From positions 62,001 through 126,000 of IMG/VR virus record IMGVR_UViG_3300005527_000040: a stretch of DNA of 64,000 nt; one strand, given 5' to 3'. The position numbers and the translations under genes are program-made. The notes beneath the pieces were generated by a model that worked only from the letters and a program-made list of their open reading frames with translations, had not been told where the DNA came from and ran no database searches. Source of the DNA: a virus. Positions 39,812 to 47,241 of the stretch are shown in pieces; the stretch's first letter is position 1, and each line of letters opens with the position of its first letter.

Positions 39812-40223
39812 GTTGAAGATGCTGCTCCACTACGTTGTAGACGTGCCCAAGGTCTTGGTGGTCCACGTCTTGATCCAACAAATCTCTAAGTAGCGCCCGT
39901 ACCGCAAGAAGAACATCCCTAGGGCTGTTTGGGTCCTTCACAGACACGTTGGCCGCATCTAGCTCTCTACGGCGCTGTAGGATCCAAGCCTTTAGGTCTC
40001 CGTACTCTACCCGCTTAAAGACCAAACTCGCGTGGGTTCTTGACCGCCAGCTACGGTACTCACCCCTAGGCATGGGAGACCCATCCGAACTTCGTCGGTC
40101 TCCCGGGGCAAGTTGCTTCTCGATGTTCATGATGTCGATCAGAAGCTCACGCATACGGGCCTGCGCAGCGCTGATAGACTTAGGGGGATCAAACTCGTAT
40201 TTGTGTGCATGTGGGCTTGCCAT
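39801..40223 (-). CDS. Hypothetical protein
   Basis: 140 aa, largely helical: AAQARMRELLIDIMNIEKQL, then LKAWILQRRRELDAANVSV. ATG with GGAGCAGG upstream; its first 35 nt overlap the end of the SLOG gene. Not recognised. Confidence 0.64.
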   Translation of the reverse strand: MASPHAHKYEFDPPKSISAAQARMRELLIDIMNIEKQLAPGDRRSSDGSPMPRGEYRSWRSRTHASLVFKRVEYGDLKAWILQRRRELDAANVSVKDPNSPRDVLLAVRALLRDLLDQDVDHQDLGHVYNVVEQHLQHVL

Positions 40224-40554
40224 AGTCCTGCTCCATTTTATGCACGCTAACTAGAAGCCGGTGGCTTCTGGCCGCGTTCACGAGAATCTTAGTGCTAACA
40301 CAGGTTCCATCGCAAATCGCGATGAGCCCGTCCGCGTGACGAATCATGCCTTGGTATTTAGCGCCGACCTCATCGTCGGAGAACCGGTGTAGCCGCAGTT
40401 TGCGGCTACGTGCATACCGCTCTACCGCCCCGTCAACGCCATGTACACCTCCGGTGATCACTTCGGTGACATCGTACTGAGAGGCAGCTACCGCGTTTTC
40501 TACAACCGTCAGTGTGGGCTCAAACGAAAGGCTGCCAGCAATGATCACGCGCAC
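40189..40554 (-). CDS. SLOG-family (YspA/DprA-like) protein
   Basis: 121 aa, GTG start at 40552-40554. MRVIIAGSLSF is the first strand and loop; EVITGGVHGVDGAVERYARS is the diagnostic TGG-x-x-GVD-x-x-x-x-x-A nucleotide-binding motif; LIAICDGTCVSTKILVNAA matches the later acidic strand and helix. The family binds nucleotide-derived ligands, and phage copies may interfere with host signalling. The C-terminus overlaps the next gene by 35 nt. Confidence 0.76.
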   Translation of the reverse strand: MRVIIAGSLSFEPTLTVVENAVAASQYDVTEVITGGVHGVDGAVERYARSRKLRLHRFSDDEVGAKYQGMIRHADGLIAICDGTCVSTKILVNAARSHRLLVSVHKMEQDYGKPTCTQIRV

Positions 40555-40913
40555 GTCTTTCGCTCCGACAGAAGCTGTTGCACATACTGAGGCGTGTAGC
40601 TCAGTCCTACTGCTTCATCTGGGAAGAGCAGAAACGGGTGGGATTGGGATCCACCGGAAAACAACATCCACACGTTCCCAGTCTTTGAATCCACCAAGAC
40701 GTGGATCTCTGAAAAGTCTAGCGGCTTACAGGAAAAGTCTTTGAGCACGTGCCAAAAGCTGATCCTTTCGTTCTCTCGGTGAAATCCGAGCCAGCCCATC
40801 CCGCCGTCAGGGCTGTACACCTCTGCACCCCTCAACCAACTGTGCGGCGCAGGAAGGTTCTCGTATCCTCCCAGTGGGATCGCCTTCTCTTGTAACTTGT
40901 GCATGTAGGGCAT
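40545..40913 (-). CDS. Hypothetical protein behind a long 5' hairpin
   Basis: 122 aa, strand-rich: NLPAPHSWLRGAEVYSPDGG, then ERISFWHVLKDFSCKPLDFS and GNVWMLFSGGSQSHPFLLF. GGAG four bases before the ATG. The 61-nt structured leader between this gene and the octamer at 40994 is unique in the window, so expression may be controlled at RNA level. Not recognised. Confidence 0.66.
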   Translation of the reverse strand: MPYMHKLQEKAIPLGGYENLPAPHSWLRGAEVYSPDGGMGWLGFHRENERISFWHVLKDFSCKPLDFSEIHVLVDSKTGNVWMLFSGGSQSHPFLLFPDEAVGLSYTPQYVQQLLSERKTCA

Positions 40914-40927
40914 TTATCTCCGCAAAA

Positions 40928-40988
40928 GAACAAGCGTCGTGTGCCTACTGGTTTGGTAGTAGGAGGACTTGGCACACGACGCTCGTTC
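40928..40988 (-). other. Long leader hairpin (18-bp stem)
   Basis: GAACGAGCGTCGTGTGCC (40971-40988 read leftward) pairs with GGCACACGACGCTTGTTC (40928-40945) with one G-U pair and a 25-nt apical region that can form a small inner stem (TACT/AGTA). The single imperfect pair is G-U in the leftward RNA but A-C on the other strand, which supports a role in the leftward transcript. The stem starts 5 nt after TATCAG. Confidence 0.8.
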
Positions 40989-40993
40989 AAACT

Positions 40994-41001
40994 CTGATAG
41001 G
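40994..41001 (-). promoter_or_regulatory. CCTATCAG element before the leader hairpin
   Basis: Leftward octamer 5 nt before the 18-bp hairpin, in the gap after the thymidylate synthase gene. The distance to the ATG is about 80 nt, the longest of the set. Confidence 0.6.
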
Positions 41002-41016
41002 CGAAAACTAAGATTT

Positions 41017-41898
41017 TCAGCCGATTCTGTAGATGCTTTCTCCCGGCATCATCTTTCGGTACTGGAACCACGGCACCGCAAAGTTGCCGATGCACACAGG
41101 CAGATGCCTACCCCGCTCTTCGTCCCAGAGGTGATAAGCCACCCTGTTGATCTCCTCTTGTGTAGCTACGCGCGCCTGGTGCTCAAAGGGGCTCCAATGC
41201 CCACTAGCCTTCAGCGCATCATGTCGCGCAACGTACTCCGTTAACGACTTCTCTACGCGCTGCCGCTCGTAGCTAACGGCCGCGCATCGCGCGACGCTAA
41301 TAGCTACGATGCGAATGTCGGGGTCATCGTGGTGGCCGTAGCCCATTTCGGAGTGCTCAACGTACGGGGCGTGCCACTCCCCTACGTTTAGCTCTTTAGG
41401 TACGCTTGCATCCATGGCGTCCTTCATTGCTTGTGCTGTCCTCTGGATCTCAGGGGCAGCATCCGGATGAAGACGCAGCGCGAAGAAGTTGTCCCACTCG
41501 GTCGCGGTAACGACTACCGTGTGCCAAACGTACGGCTCTAGGACTCGGTTAGCTTGCTGCTTGTGAACTTCAACACTCGCAAGGCTTTCGGCAAACTCAG
41601 CCGCCATATTTGACGCGCCGATCCAGTATGCGCTGGCGTTGCGTGCGTCGCTCTCTGCAAGAAGAACGTCCGCCTGCATTCCAGATTTGTTCTTGGTGAA
41701 CTCTGGAATAAACGGGTTATCTTGTACCTGCTGGACCCGGGTCTTTACCGGGATCGCACGGCTGCTTGCTGAGTTCCTGCTAAACACTCTGTGGGTGTTG
41801 AACTCAGCGAGAATGTAACGAGGGAAGGTGACTTCCAAAGTAGTAAGGCGGACTCCCTGTGCGAGGGAATCCGCCACAACAACCGCGCTATAGCTCAC
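41017..41898 (-). CDS. thyX: FAD-dependent thymidylate synthase
   Basis: 293 aa, GTG start overlapping the upstream stop (GTGA, 41895-41898). The ThyX motif appears as THRVFSRNSASSRAIP (residues 35-50), the phage form of RHR-x7-S with the first Arg replaced by Thr; His36, Arg37, Ser40 and Arg47 are present. GHWSPFEHQARV and RYE/SYERQR-type segments follow. It makes dTMP from dUMP with reduced flavin, raising the thymidylate supply. It forms a set with the dCTP deaminase upstream (dCTP to dUTP, the precursor of dUMP) and a helical protein between them. Confidence 0.93.
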   Translation of the reverse strand: MSYSAVVVADSLAQGVRLTTLEVTFPRYILAEFNTHRVFSRNSASSRAIPVKTRVQQVQDNPFIPEFTKNKSGMQADVLLAESDARNASAYWIGASNMAAEFAESLASVEVHKQQANRVLEPYVWHTVVVTATEWDNFFALRLHPDAAPEIQRTAQAMKDAMDASVPKELNVGEWHAPYVEHSEMGYGHHDDPDIRIVAISVARCAAVSYERQRVEKSLTEYVARHDALKASGHWSPFEHQARVATQEEINRVAYHLWDEERGRHLPVCIGNFAVPWFQYRKMMPGESIYRIG

Positions 41899-42194
41899 TT
41901 CTTTGCCTGACGCTTCTTTGCGGGAGTTGGACGAGTAAGAGTTTTTGCGGGTCGCAGGTAGAACTCCAACTCGCTGCGGATCAGGTGCCGGAAGCTGTCG
42001 AGGTACTGAGCGTCGAGCAACTCCTGCTGCTCGACTACTGCTTGGGCGCGCCGAAGCTTGGTTTCCAGCTCACTAACTTTCTGGTTGAGTTTAGCCCGCT
42101 CCAAGATCAACTGCTTGTTTTCGTGATCAAGCTCCTGTACGCGCTTGAACACCGCATTCATCGCTGCCCGCTGTTCTTCAGTCATTTCTTCCAT
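41895..42194 (-). CDS. Coiled-coil protein between dcd and thyX
   Basis: 99 aa. Heptad-like ELDHENKQLILERAKLNQKV with SELETKLRRAQAVVEQQ makes a coiled coil, and the end is basic (TPAKKRQAKK). It overlaps dcd by 13 nt and thyX by 4 nt, so it is co-translated with nucleotide enzymes. Partner unknown. Confidence 0.68.
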   Translation of the reverse strand: MEEMTEEQRAAMNAVFKRVQELDHENKQLILERAKLNQKVSELETKLRRAQAVVEQQELLDAQYLDSFRHLIRSELEFYLRPAKTLTRPTPAKKRQAKK

Positions 42195-42799
42195 TGCTTA
42201 TTCTCCGCGTCTGGGCGTGCCTCTGTTACGCCCTGCTGTCCCTGGTACTTTGAGCGAAGCGCTGGATGTCCATACGGGCGCTCAACACGGCCGTCTACCC
42301 TAGAGAAGCTGAGCTGGCAGATCCGCATGCCCACCGTCAGGTCAATCGGCCTGGGGCTCAGGTTCATCATCTCTAACGTAATCGTTCCGTGAAATCCAGG
42401 GTCAATGAACCCCGCTGTCACATGAACCAGGAGCCCAAGGCGAGCTAGGCTGCTCTTTCCCTCTACGCGGGCGACTAGGTTGTTTGGGATTTTTACCCGC
42501 TCAAGGGTCGTTGCAAGCGTAAATACCCCTGGGTCTAGTATGAAGGCCGCGCTGGCCTCACCAAGCTCTGTGGGAATCTTTGTGGTGGATACCCAAGAGT
42601 CAGGGTACGAAGACAGTGGGTCTAACGGCTCAGCATTCCGCGCGTTGAGCGGAACGGAGAACTGTTTGAACTCACCGCCTAGCCGGAGATCAACAGAAGC
42701 TGGCTGGAACTGGGTATCGTGTGGGAACGGGTCAATCACCAGCCGAAAGGACTGCTCCTCTTCGGACAACGCGTGACGGATCATCGTGTCTGCTAACAT
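42182..42799 (-). CDS. dcd: dCTP deaminase
   Basis: 205 aa from the ATG at 42797-42799, preceded by GGAGGTGC. The trimeric dUTPase-fold motif is clear: ARVEGKSSLARLGLLVHVTA (residues 110-129) and GFIDPGFHGTITLE (130-143), with Glu143 in the position of the catalytic Glu and Ser116/Arg120 in the phosphate-binding loop. It deaminates dCTP to dUTP; whether it also hydrolyses dUTP is not clear. Upstream of the thymidylate synthase, it completes a dTMP route. A longer frame upstream overlaps the preceding gene and has non-conserved sequence. Confidence 0.92.
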   Translation of the reverse strand: MLADTMIRHALSEEEQSFRLVIDPFPHDTQFQPASVDLRLGGEFKQFSVPLNARNAEPLDPLSSYPDSWVSTTKIPTELGEASAAFILDPGVFTLATTLERVKIPNNLVARVEGKSSLARLGLLVHVTAGFIDPGFHGTITLEMMNLSPRPIDLTVGMRICQLSFSRVDGRVERPYGHPALRSKYQGQQGVTEARPDAENKQWKK

Positions 42800-43269
42800 T
42801 TTGCTGCACCTCCAAGGCCGTACCTGAGCGTGTGGAAGAACGGTGGCAGCTTGGACCAGCTGCCCTTGCTGACTAAGTCCCAATCACCAACTGGAATGTA
42901 GTTAGGCACGTCAAGTACCCACGTTTTTGTCCCGTCGGTAACGTGCTCCATGTGCAATACCGCTACGCTTGCGGATCCCTCTGGCGGGATATTTAGTAGT
43001 TCACAGGCAACCTTTCGCGGAACAAGCGCAACCATTCCCGAGGCGAAGCAGTCCCTAGACCGCAAAGACACTTCTTCTGCGAGGGAGTGAACGTCCTCAA
43101 CGCTGTGGATGGGGTACCCAAGACTAGTGCGGGTAATTTCGAAGCTTTCGTCGCACATCCCCCTGCGGATGGAAATGCCGATCGGCATCGGGCGCTCGCC
43201 TAGTGCAAGAGCACCCTCAAAGCCACCTTGGTAAGCCTCAGTAAGGCACTCAATCTCGTCCCAGTCCAT
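42793..43269 (-). CDS. Hypothetical protein upstream of dcd
   Basis: 158 aa from the ATG at 43267-43269 (AAGGA before it; the longer TTG start is weaker). Alpha/beta with RRGMCDESFEITRTSLGYPI near the start and a Trp/Leu-rich C-terminal part (VGDWDLVSKGSWSKLPPFF). Overlaps dcd by 7 nt. Not recognised. Confidence 0.66.
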   Translation of the reverse strand: MDWDEIECLTEAYQGGFEGALALGERPMPIGISIRRGMCDESFEITRTSLGYPIHSVEDVHSLAEEVSLRSRDCFASGMVALVPRKVACELLNIPPEGSASVAVLHMEHVTDGTKTWVLDVPNYIPVGDWDLVSKGSWSKLPPFFHTLRYGLGGAAKC

Positions 43270-43329
43270 ACCGTTCCTTGGCAAAAGTTGCGGGAAAAGG
43301 GGCTTTGTAAACCACTCTCCCGCAACTGG

Positions 43330-43905
43330 TCACTTTGACTCTACAAGGATCTCGTAGAGCACTTCCGCGTCTAGTTCTCCTAGCTCTGAGCGGGGCACCT
43401 CACGTCCCTCATGTGTAAGCACGCCCGTCGAGGTTTGCTTCGCCAAGAACTCATACTTGTCCGCAGACGACAGGTTGGGTTGTGGCTTCTGGTACCCCGC
43501 GGTCTCTACGGCCACCATGAAGTCTGACTCCGACTTCGACAGTCGGTGAACCACATCTGCAACCTTCATCACAGGTCGAATGTCAGACCTTGTCTGAGCA
43601 CGGAAACGCGTAGGGGTGGGGGCCACTTCTTCTTGCTTCCAAGAGGTCACTAGATCTGTCAGGGCATAGTAAGCGTTCAGTGGGCTGATGCTTTGAACGC
43701 TCACGTCTCCAACGTGGCCGTCGCGCTCCTGCACAAGCGAAACCCGCGTCTGGCCGGAGTTCTTTCCGGTACCCCGAAGAACCACGAGAAACACCTCGCC
43801 GGGAAAGACCCCAACGTCGAACCTTCGCTCGGGACGCCAACCCTCCGGTTGGGCGGGGGGTGCTGCTGTACGAGGCTTAACTACCGGAATGTTTTTGATG
43901 TCCAT
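43330..43905 (-). CDS. Hypothetical protein with a 5' hairpin leader
   Basis: 191 aa with a Pro-rich start, then FDVGVFPGEVFLVVLRGTG and helices. AAGGAGA lies seven bases before the ATG, with a small stem-loop upstream and a CCTATCAG element before that. Not recognised. Confidence 0.66.
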   Translation of the reverse strand: MDIKNIPVVKPRTAAPPAQPEGWRPERRFDVGVFPGEVFLVVLRGTGKNSGQTRVSLVQERDGHVGDVSVQSISPLNAYYALTDLVTSWKQEEVAPTPTRFRAQTRSDIRPVMKVADVVHRLSKSESDFMVAVETAGYQKPQPNLSSADKYEFLAKQTSTGVLTHEGREVPRSELGELDAEVLYEILVESK

Positions 43906-43918
43906 GTACGTCTCCTTA

Positions 43919-43935
43919 CGGAAGTACGACTCCCG
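43919..43935 (-). other. 5' leader stem-loop
   Basis: CGGGAGT pairs with ACTTCCG (7 bp, CGT loop) in the leftward RNA. The one non-Watson-Crick pair is G-U in this RNA and A-C on the other strand. It lies between the octamer at 43942 and the AAGGAGA of the 191-aa gene. Confidence 0.6.
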
Positions 43936-43941
43936 CAGAAG

Positions 43942-43949
43942 CTGATAGG
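43942..43949 (-). promoter_or_regulatory. CCTATCAG element before the 191-aa gene
   Basis: Leftward octamer in a short gap after the 146-aa gene, followed by a stem-loop and AAGGAGA. Confidence 0.6.
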
Positions 43950-43954
43950 AGGTA

Positions 43955-44395
43955 TCACTGCGCCTTTACAAGGTGCCCAGGAACCGCCCACAACTGCTCA
44001 ATCGCCGTAAGCACCGAGTAAACGGTGTCTGATCGTATGATCGCGGACGACGCCTTGCCGCGCTTATCATACCGCCCCTCAATGTGGTTCTTCCACCTAG
44101 AGAACGGGGGAGGGCAGCAGCGGCTAACAAAAGCGGGAGAGGCAGCGCAAGTGCAGGACATACGTCCGCCTTCCGGAGGCGCATGCACCGCTAAGTACAC
44201 AGCAACCATGCTCTCCGCAAAGTCGTGCCGCCGCTGAATAGGGAGATCACGAGAGAAGCGACTAAAGCCGCCACACTTTTCCCGAGTTTCCGGGTTAAGC
44301 ACGATGGACGACAACACGGACAAGGTGTCAGCAGGGGTAGCTTCCTCCCCCTGAAGCTTAAATAACGAAGATCCAAAGTCCTCGTTGCTGATCAT
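43955..44395 (-). CDS. Hypothetical protein with a Cys cluster
   Basis: 146 aa. Helical ends around a Cys-rich centre (MSCTCAASPAFVSRCCPPPF). It overlaps the 107-aa gene by ATGA. Not recognised. Confidence 0.63.
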   Translation of the reverse strand: MISNEDFGSSLFKLQGEEATPADTLSVLSSIVLNPETREKCGGFSRFSRDLPIQRRHDFAESMVAVYLAVHAPPEGGRMSCTCAASPAFVSRCCPPPFSRWKNHIEGRYDKRGKASSAIIRSDTVYSVLTAIEQLWAVPGHLVKAQ

Positions 44396-44715
44396 GAAGT
44401 TACTTTAAGCTCCAGTTTTGGGGTGGTGTGCACGGCCTCACTCTCCGCCTCCAGAACAAGCTTGAGCTGGTTGGGAGATACCTCTGAGATGCGAATCTCA
44501 AAGTCAAAGTATTTCTGGCGGCTTGCATACTCCACCCAGGCAATCCTGCCTGCGGGTTCGCCAGAGCGAAAGATTACGGTTGTATAGATCAACTCGTCGT
44601 TACCGAACGTTTTTAGCAGATCTTTAAGCCCCCCGACACCATTTGTAGGACTCAGCGTCCACTGGTGCAGGGCGGTAATCTTCTCCATCGTTTGGGCCGA
44701 GACTGGATTACTCAC
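44392..44715 (-). CDS. Hypothetical protein
   Basis: 107 aa, helical start, then several strands (YTTVIFRSGEPAGRIAWVEY, FDFEIRISEVSPNQLKLVLE). Coupled to the 146-aa gene. Not recognised. Confidence 0.63.
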   Translation of the reverse strand: MSNPVSAQTMEKITALHQWTLSPTNGVGGLKDLLKTFGNDELIYTTVIFRSGEPAGRIAWVEYASRQKYFDFEIRISEVSPNQLKLVLEAESEAVHTTPKLELKVTS

Positions 44716-45084
44716 TCATCCTCCGTTTGCGAAATCGTAGTCGTCAACGAGGCTCCAACCCACGGTAGCAAGCGGGTCCGGGGTGACCATCACAGAGACG
44801 GGATTGCGAGCACTAGTGCGCAAAACGTCATTCACGTCTGCCCTAGTGATCTTCCTCTCTAACTCAAGAAAATAGGTCTGGTTCTCGGGCCACCCCTTGC
44901 CTAGCTCAATCCGCGGGGGTGGTCTTCCACCAATGTCCTGCCAACGGATCCACAAGGAGTACCTAGTGATACCGTTGGCTTGGTCAATGATCGTACGAAG
45001 CCGCTTGACTTCAGCGGAGTTACCCGCAAGCGCGGCGCTGATTAGGGCATCGTATTGAGGGCGGCTTAGGGTCACGCTGGGCAT
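44716..45084 (-). CDS. Hypothetical protein
   Basis: 122 aa. A helix with the small-protein opening RPQYDALISAALAGNSAEV, then strands and a helix. AAGGAG precedes the ATG. Adjacent to the 107-aa gene with no gap. Not recognised. Confidence 0.64.
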   Translation of the reverse strand: MPSVTLSRPQYDALISAALAGNSAEVKRLRTIIDQANGITRYSLWIRWQDIGGRPPPRIELGKGWPENQTYFLELERKITRADVNDVLRTSARNPVSVMVTPDPLATVGWSLVDDYDFANGG

Positions 45085-45132
45085 AAGGCTCCTTAGAAGC
45101 CCAAGTTTAGCACCCTAAGCCGCCACCATCGT

Positions 45133-45456
45133 TTACTTCGGCTCGTCGTTAGCCTTTAACGCAATTTTTAGCAGGACTAAGTAGCCCATCAGATCAAGTA
45201 TGACGTCCTCTCCCGCGTCGCTACCCCGTGATAGGCGTGACAGCTTGTCGTCAAGGCGAACTAGTAGCTGCTCGACAGTGGACGCCTTGGAGAAAATACG
45301 TACGGGCTCTAGGGCAGAGTTGCCGTAGGCCGCGTTCTTCTGAATAAGCACCTCAGCAATGGCTAGGCATTCCTCTAGGATCTTCGTTCCAAGAGGAGCG
45401 CTCTGCGCTGCTTGGATAACATCGGTGATCTGGTTTCGCACGGGGTTCAGCGACAC
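45133..45456 (-). CDS. Nmad1-type protein (DUF1599)
   Basis: 107 aa from the GTG at 45454-45456 (GAGGAGG upstream). ECLAIAEVLIQKNAAYGNSA followed by LEPVRIFSKAS, then RLDDKLSRLSRG and EDVILDLMGYLVLLKIALK is the pattern of Nucleotide-modification-associated domain 1, widespread in phages and linked by genome context to modified bases. It overlaps the winged-helix gene by 10 nt. The reaction is not known. Confidence 0.8.
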   Translation of the reverse strand: MSLNPVRNQITDVIQAAQSAPLGTKILEECLAIAEVLIQKNAAYGNSALEPVRIFSKASTVEQLLVRLDDKLSRLSRGSDAGEDVILDLMGYLVLLKIALKANDEPK

Positions 45457-46070
45457 GCCGCCTCCTCTAGTAACCAATCTTTGAAAGCGATCCAACCTCT
45501 TGTATCAAAATCTGATCCGAGCTTTCCGTTATTCCAGGCATATTCAGTTGTGATCTCGTTAGCCAGCTGCCTAAGATCGTCCACGCTTAAGACGTGCTTA
45601 TGCGATTTAACTAAGTCTTGGATCAACCCGGGCATATAGGTTTGTCGCCCAACGGAGTATCGGATAGAGCAGAAGAAGAGCGTGCGGAGATCCGCGTTCC
45701 AGACTTCTGTTGCTCCCGGGCTCAGCCTAGGCAGCTTGGCTCGTTTTGGGGCGGGCGCGCTAACTGTCTCGCCGGTGAGAACCCAAACTGCTGCCCTGTT
45801 ACCCGAGGGTGTGGTGCGGTAACCGCCGCTGTCCTTCACAAGGCCCGCAAGCACGAGGCCGCGCCGACGCGCCGATGCAGTGGATTGGCGCAGGTTGAGG
45901 GCCGATTCGATCTCCCTATCGGTCAAGCCTGACGAACCCGCGGATTGAAACAGCTCTAAGATCCTCTTGTTGTCAGATACCGCCTTTGTAGCCTCGTTCT
46001 TCGCGGCATCTTCGCTGGTACCAGAGCCAACTACGTAGGGCAGAGTTACTTGTTCCACCTTATTTACCAC
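45447..46070 (-). CDS. Winged helix-turn-helix protein
   Basis: 207 aa, GTG start. Residues ~35-95 form a winged helix (NKRILELFQSAGSSGLTDRE, then LRQSTASARRRGLVLAGLVK and a GGYRTTPSGN wing). The C-terminal ~90 residues hold a conserved-looking block (LFFCSIRYSVGRQTYMPGLI) found in phage and actinobacterial proteins of unknown role. It may regulate the neighbouring metabolic genes or serve in replication; only DNA binding is suggested by sequence. Confidence 0.7.
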   Translation of the reverse strand: MVNKVEQVTLPYVVGSGTSEDAAKNEATKAVSDNKRILELFQSAGSSGLTDREIESALNLRQSTASARRRGLVLAGLVKDSGGYRTTPSGNRAAVWVLTGETVSAPAPKRAKLPRLSPGATEVWNADLRTLFFCSIRYSVGRQTYMPGLIQDLVKSHKHVLSVDDLRQLANEITTEYAWNNGKLGSDFDTRGWIAFKDWLLEEAACR

Positions 46071-46257
46071 CTGTCTGAAAGGCGCAGAACACCAGCCCTT
46101 TGCCGTCAGGGGACAGCATCATAGCTACCTCCTGATTTTCAGGCAGCTTCCACGCCTTCTTGAGAGTCGCCATGTAGCGGACGACCTCGTCATGTCCGTG
46201 CTCGCCAAGGAGAGCCTTGGGGCTCAGGTGGTAGACCTCTTCCTCTTTCATGTTCAT
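46060..46257 (-). CDS. Small hypothetical protein
   Basis: 65 aa, helical, no Cys beyond one near the end; ATG overlaps the exonuclease stop and its own stop overlaps the next start by 11 nt. Not recognised. Confidence 0.6.
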   Translation of the reverse strand: MNMKEEEVYHLSPKALLGEHGHDEVVRYMATLKKAWKLPENQEVAMMLSPDGKGLVFCAFQTGGK

Positions 46258-46829
46258 TTCTCTCCTCTGATTGCCTTTAACGCGGCGTAGTACACAAGAC
46301 GCGCATCCTCAGCGTCTTTGAGCGCGCTGTGACTGCCCTCCGTAGGCATCGCGAGGTGCTTACGGAGTTTGTCGAGGGACAGACCGGGTCCCGTCCCAGT
46401 CGCGTTCCACGCGGCGTAAGCCATCGTTACCGTATCCAGCCTGTGATACGGGATACGGACTTTTCGCCCGATGCGGGTGAACGCCGCCTCGATGAACCCA
46501 ACGTCGAACCCAACGTTGTGCCCACAGATAATGCTGCCGGAGGCCAGCAGCTTCGCCAGCTCGTCAGCGATTTCGTTGAATGGCCGAGCGTCCTTCCACT
46601 TCTCCGGCGTGTAGCCGTTGACCTCAAGGGCCCTGGCATCAGCCGCCTCGATGCGCTCAGGGGCAATCTTAGCAGACCACCCGCCTACGATACTGCCGCT
46701 GCCGTCTGCATGCACTGTCTCGGTTACGACGGCGACTTCAATGACTTCGTGCTCAGACGGGTTGAGGCCAGTCGTCTCCGTGTCAACCCATAGCCTGCGC
46801 GGATTTACAATCTTGTGCGGTTCATTCAT
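46254..46829 (-). CDS. DnaQ-type 3'-5' exonuclease (DEDDh)
   Basis: 191 aa. Motif I LWVDTETTGLNPSEHEVIEV (Asp and Glu bind metal), motif II ICGHNVGFDVGFIE, and motif III HSALKDAEDARL with the DEDDh His five residues before the last Asp. This is the fold of the DNA polymerase III epsilon subunit and related nucleases. Here it is likely a proofreading, repair or RNA-processing enzyme. It is the first of two such genes in the window and is coupled to small genes on both sides. Confidence 0.9.
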   Translation of the reverse strand: MNEPHKIVNPRRLWVDTETTGLNPSEHEVIEVAVVTETVHADGSGSIVGGWSAKIAPERIEAADARALEVNGYTPEKWKDARPFNEIADELAKLLASGSIICGHNVGFDVGFIEAAFTRIGRKVRIPYHRLDTVTMAYAAWNATGTGPGLSLDKLRKHLAMPTEGSHSALKDAEDARLVYYAALKAIRGEK

Positions 46830-47098
46830 GGCTTTGCCTGTAGTTTGCTGAGACGCTCGATCGCTTCTTCTGCCTGCTGCACCTTATTGCTGCGGATGTC
46901 CTCGCGGGTCTGCGCGGGCTCCGGCCATACAACGAGGTCGTGCGGGTACGGGCTGTCGGTGCCGTGTGTTTTCCGCTGATTGAGCCGTGCATCCTCAGTC
47001 AGGCGCATCGCTAGGTACGCCTCCATTTGAGACCTGTACGGCCCGGACCGCGCGAGCCCCGCGCCTGAGGCGTACCAATGAACATCTGCGGGCCTCAT
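46826..47098 (-). CDS. Hypothetical protein
   Basis: 90 aa from the ATG at 47096-47098, which overlaps the stop of the small membrane protein (ATGA). Helical; HDLVVWPEPAQTREDI and a final helix (QQAEEAIERLSKLQ). A longer frame to 47176 is in the coding region of the membrane protein and is not needed. Not recognised. Confidence 0.62.
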   Translation of the reverse strand: MRPADVHWYASGAGLARSGPYRSQMEAYLAMRLTEDARLNQRKTHGTDSPYPHDLVVWPEPAQTREDIRSNKVQQAEEAIERLSKLQAKP

Positions 47099-47241
47099 TT
47101 CGGATCGTTCCCTTTCCCGAGCAATATGTCCCAGATCGCTCCAAACATCGCCGCCACGAACACGAAGGGCATCCACAGCACCTCGGGCGCAGTGACCAAG
47201 AGCGCAAGGATGACCAAACCCAGCGTGGAAAAGGTGATCAC
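47095..47241 (-). CDS. Small two-segment membrane protein
   Basis: 48 aa read directly, GTG start overlapping the upstream stop (GTGA at 47238-47241). Two hydrophobic segments: TFSTLGLVILALLVTAP (residues ~3-19) and WMPFVFVAAMFGAIWDILL (residues 23-41), and a short charged end (GKGNDPK). This is the size and topology of a hairpin membrane protein; it could be a holin or pinholin, or an accessory of the small proteins around it. Both ends are coupled by ATGA/GTGA. Confidence 0.7.
   Translation of the reverse strand: MITFSTLGLVILALLVTAPEVLWMPFVFVAAMFGAIWDILLGKGNDPK

Noticed and set aside
40832-41095. A minus-strand open frame covering the leader hairpin at 40928-40988
   Set aside because: It consists largely of the leader and promoter element; the hairpin and octamer explain the sequence better and the downstream gene has its own start.
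43287-43327. TTGCGGG and CCCGCAA arms that could form a terminator
   Set aside because: The loop is 25 nt or longer and no T run follows; it may still be a weak structure, but it is not listed.
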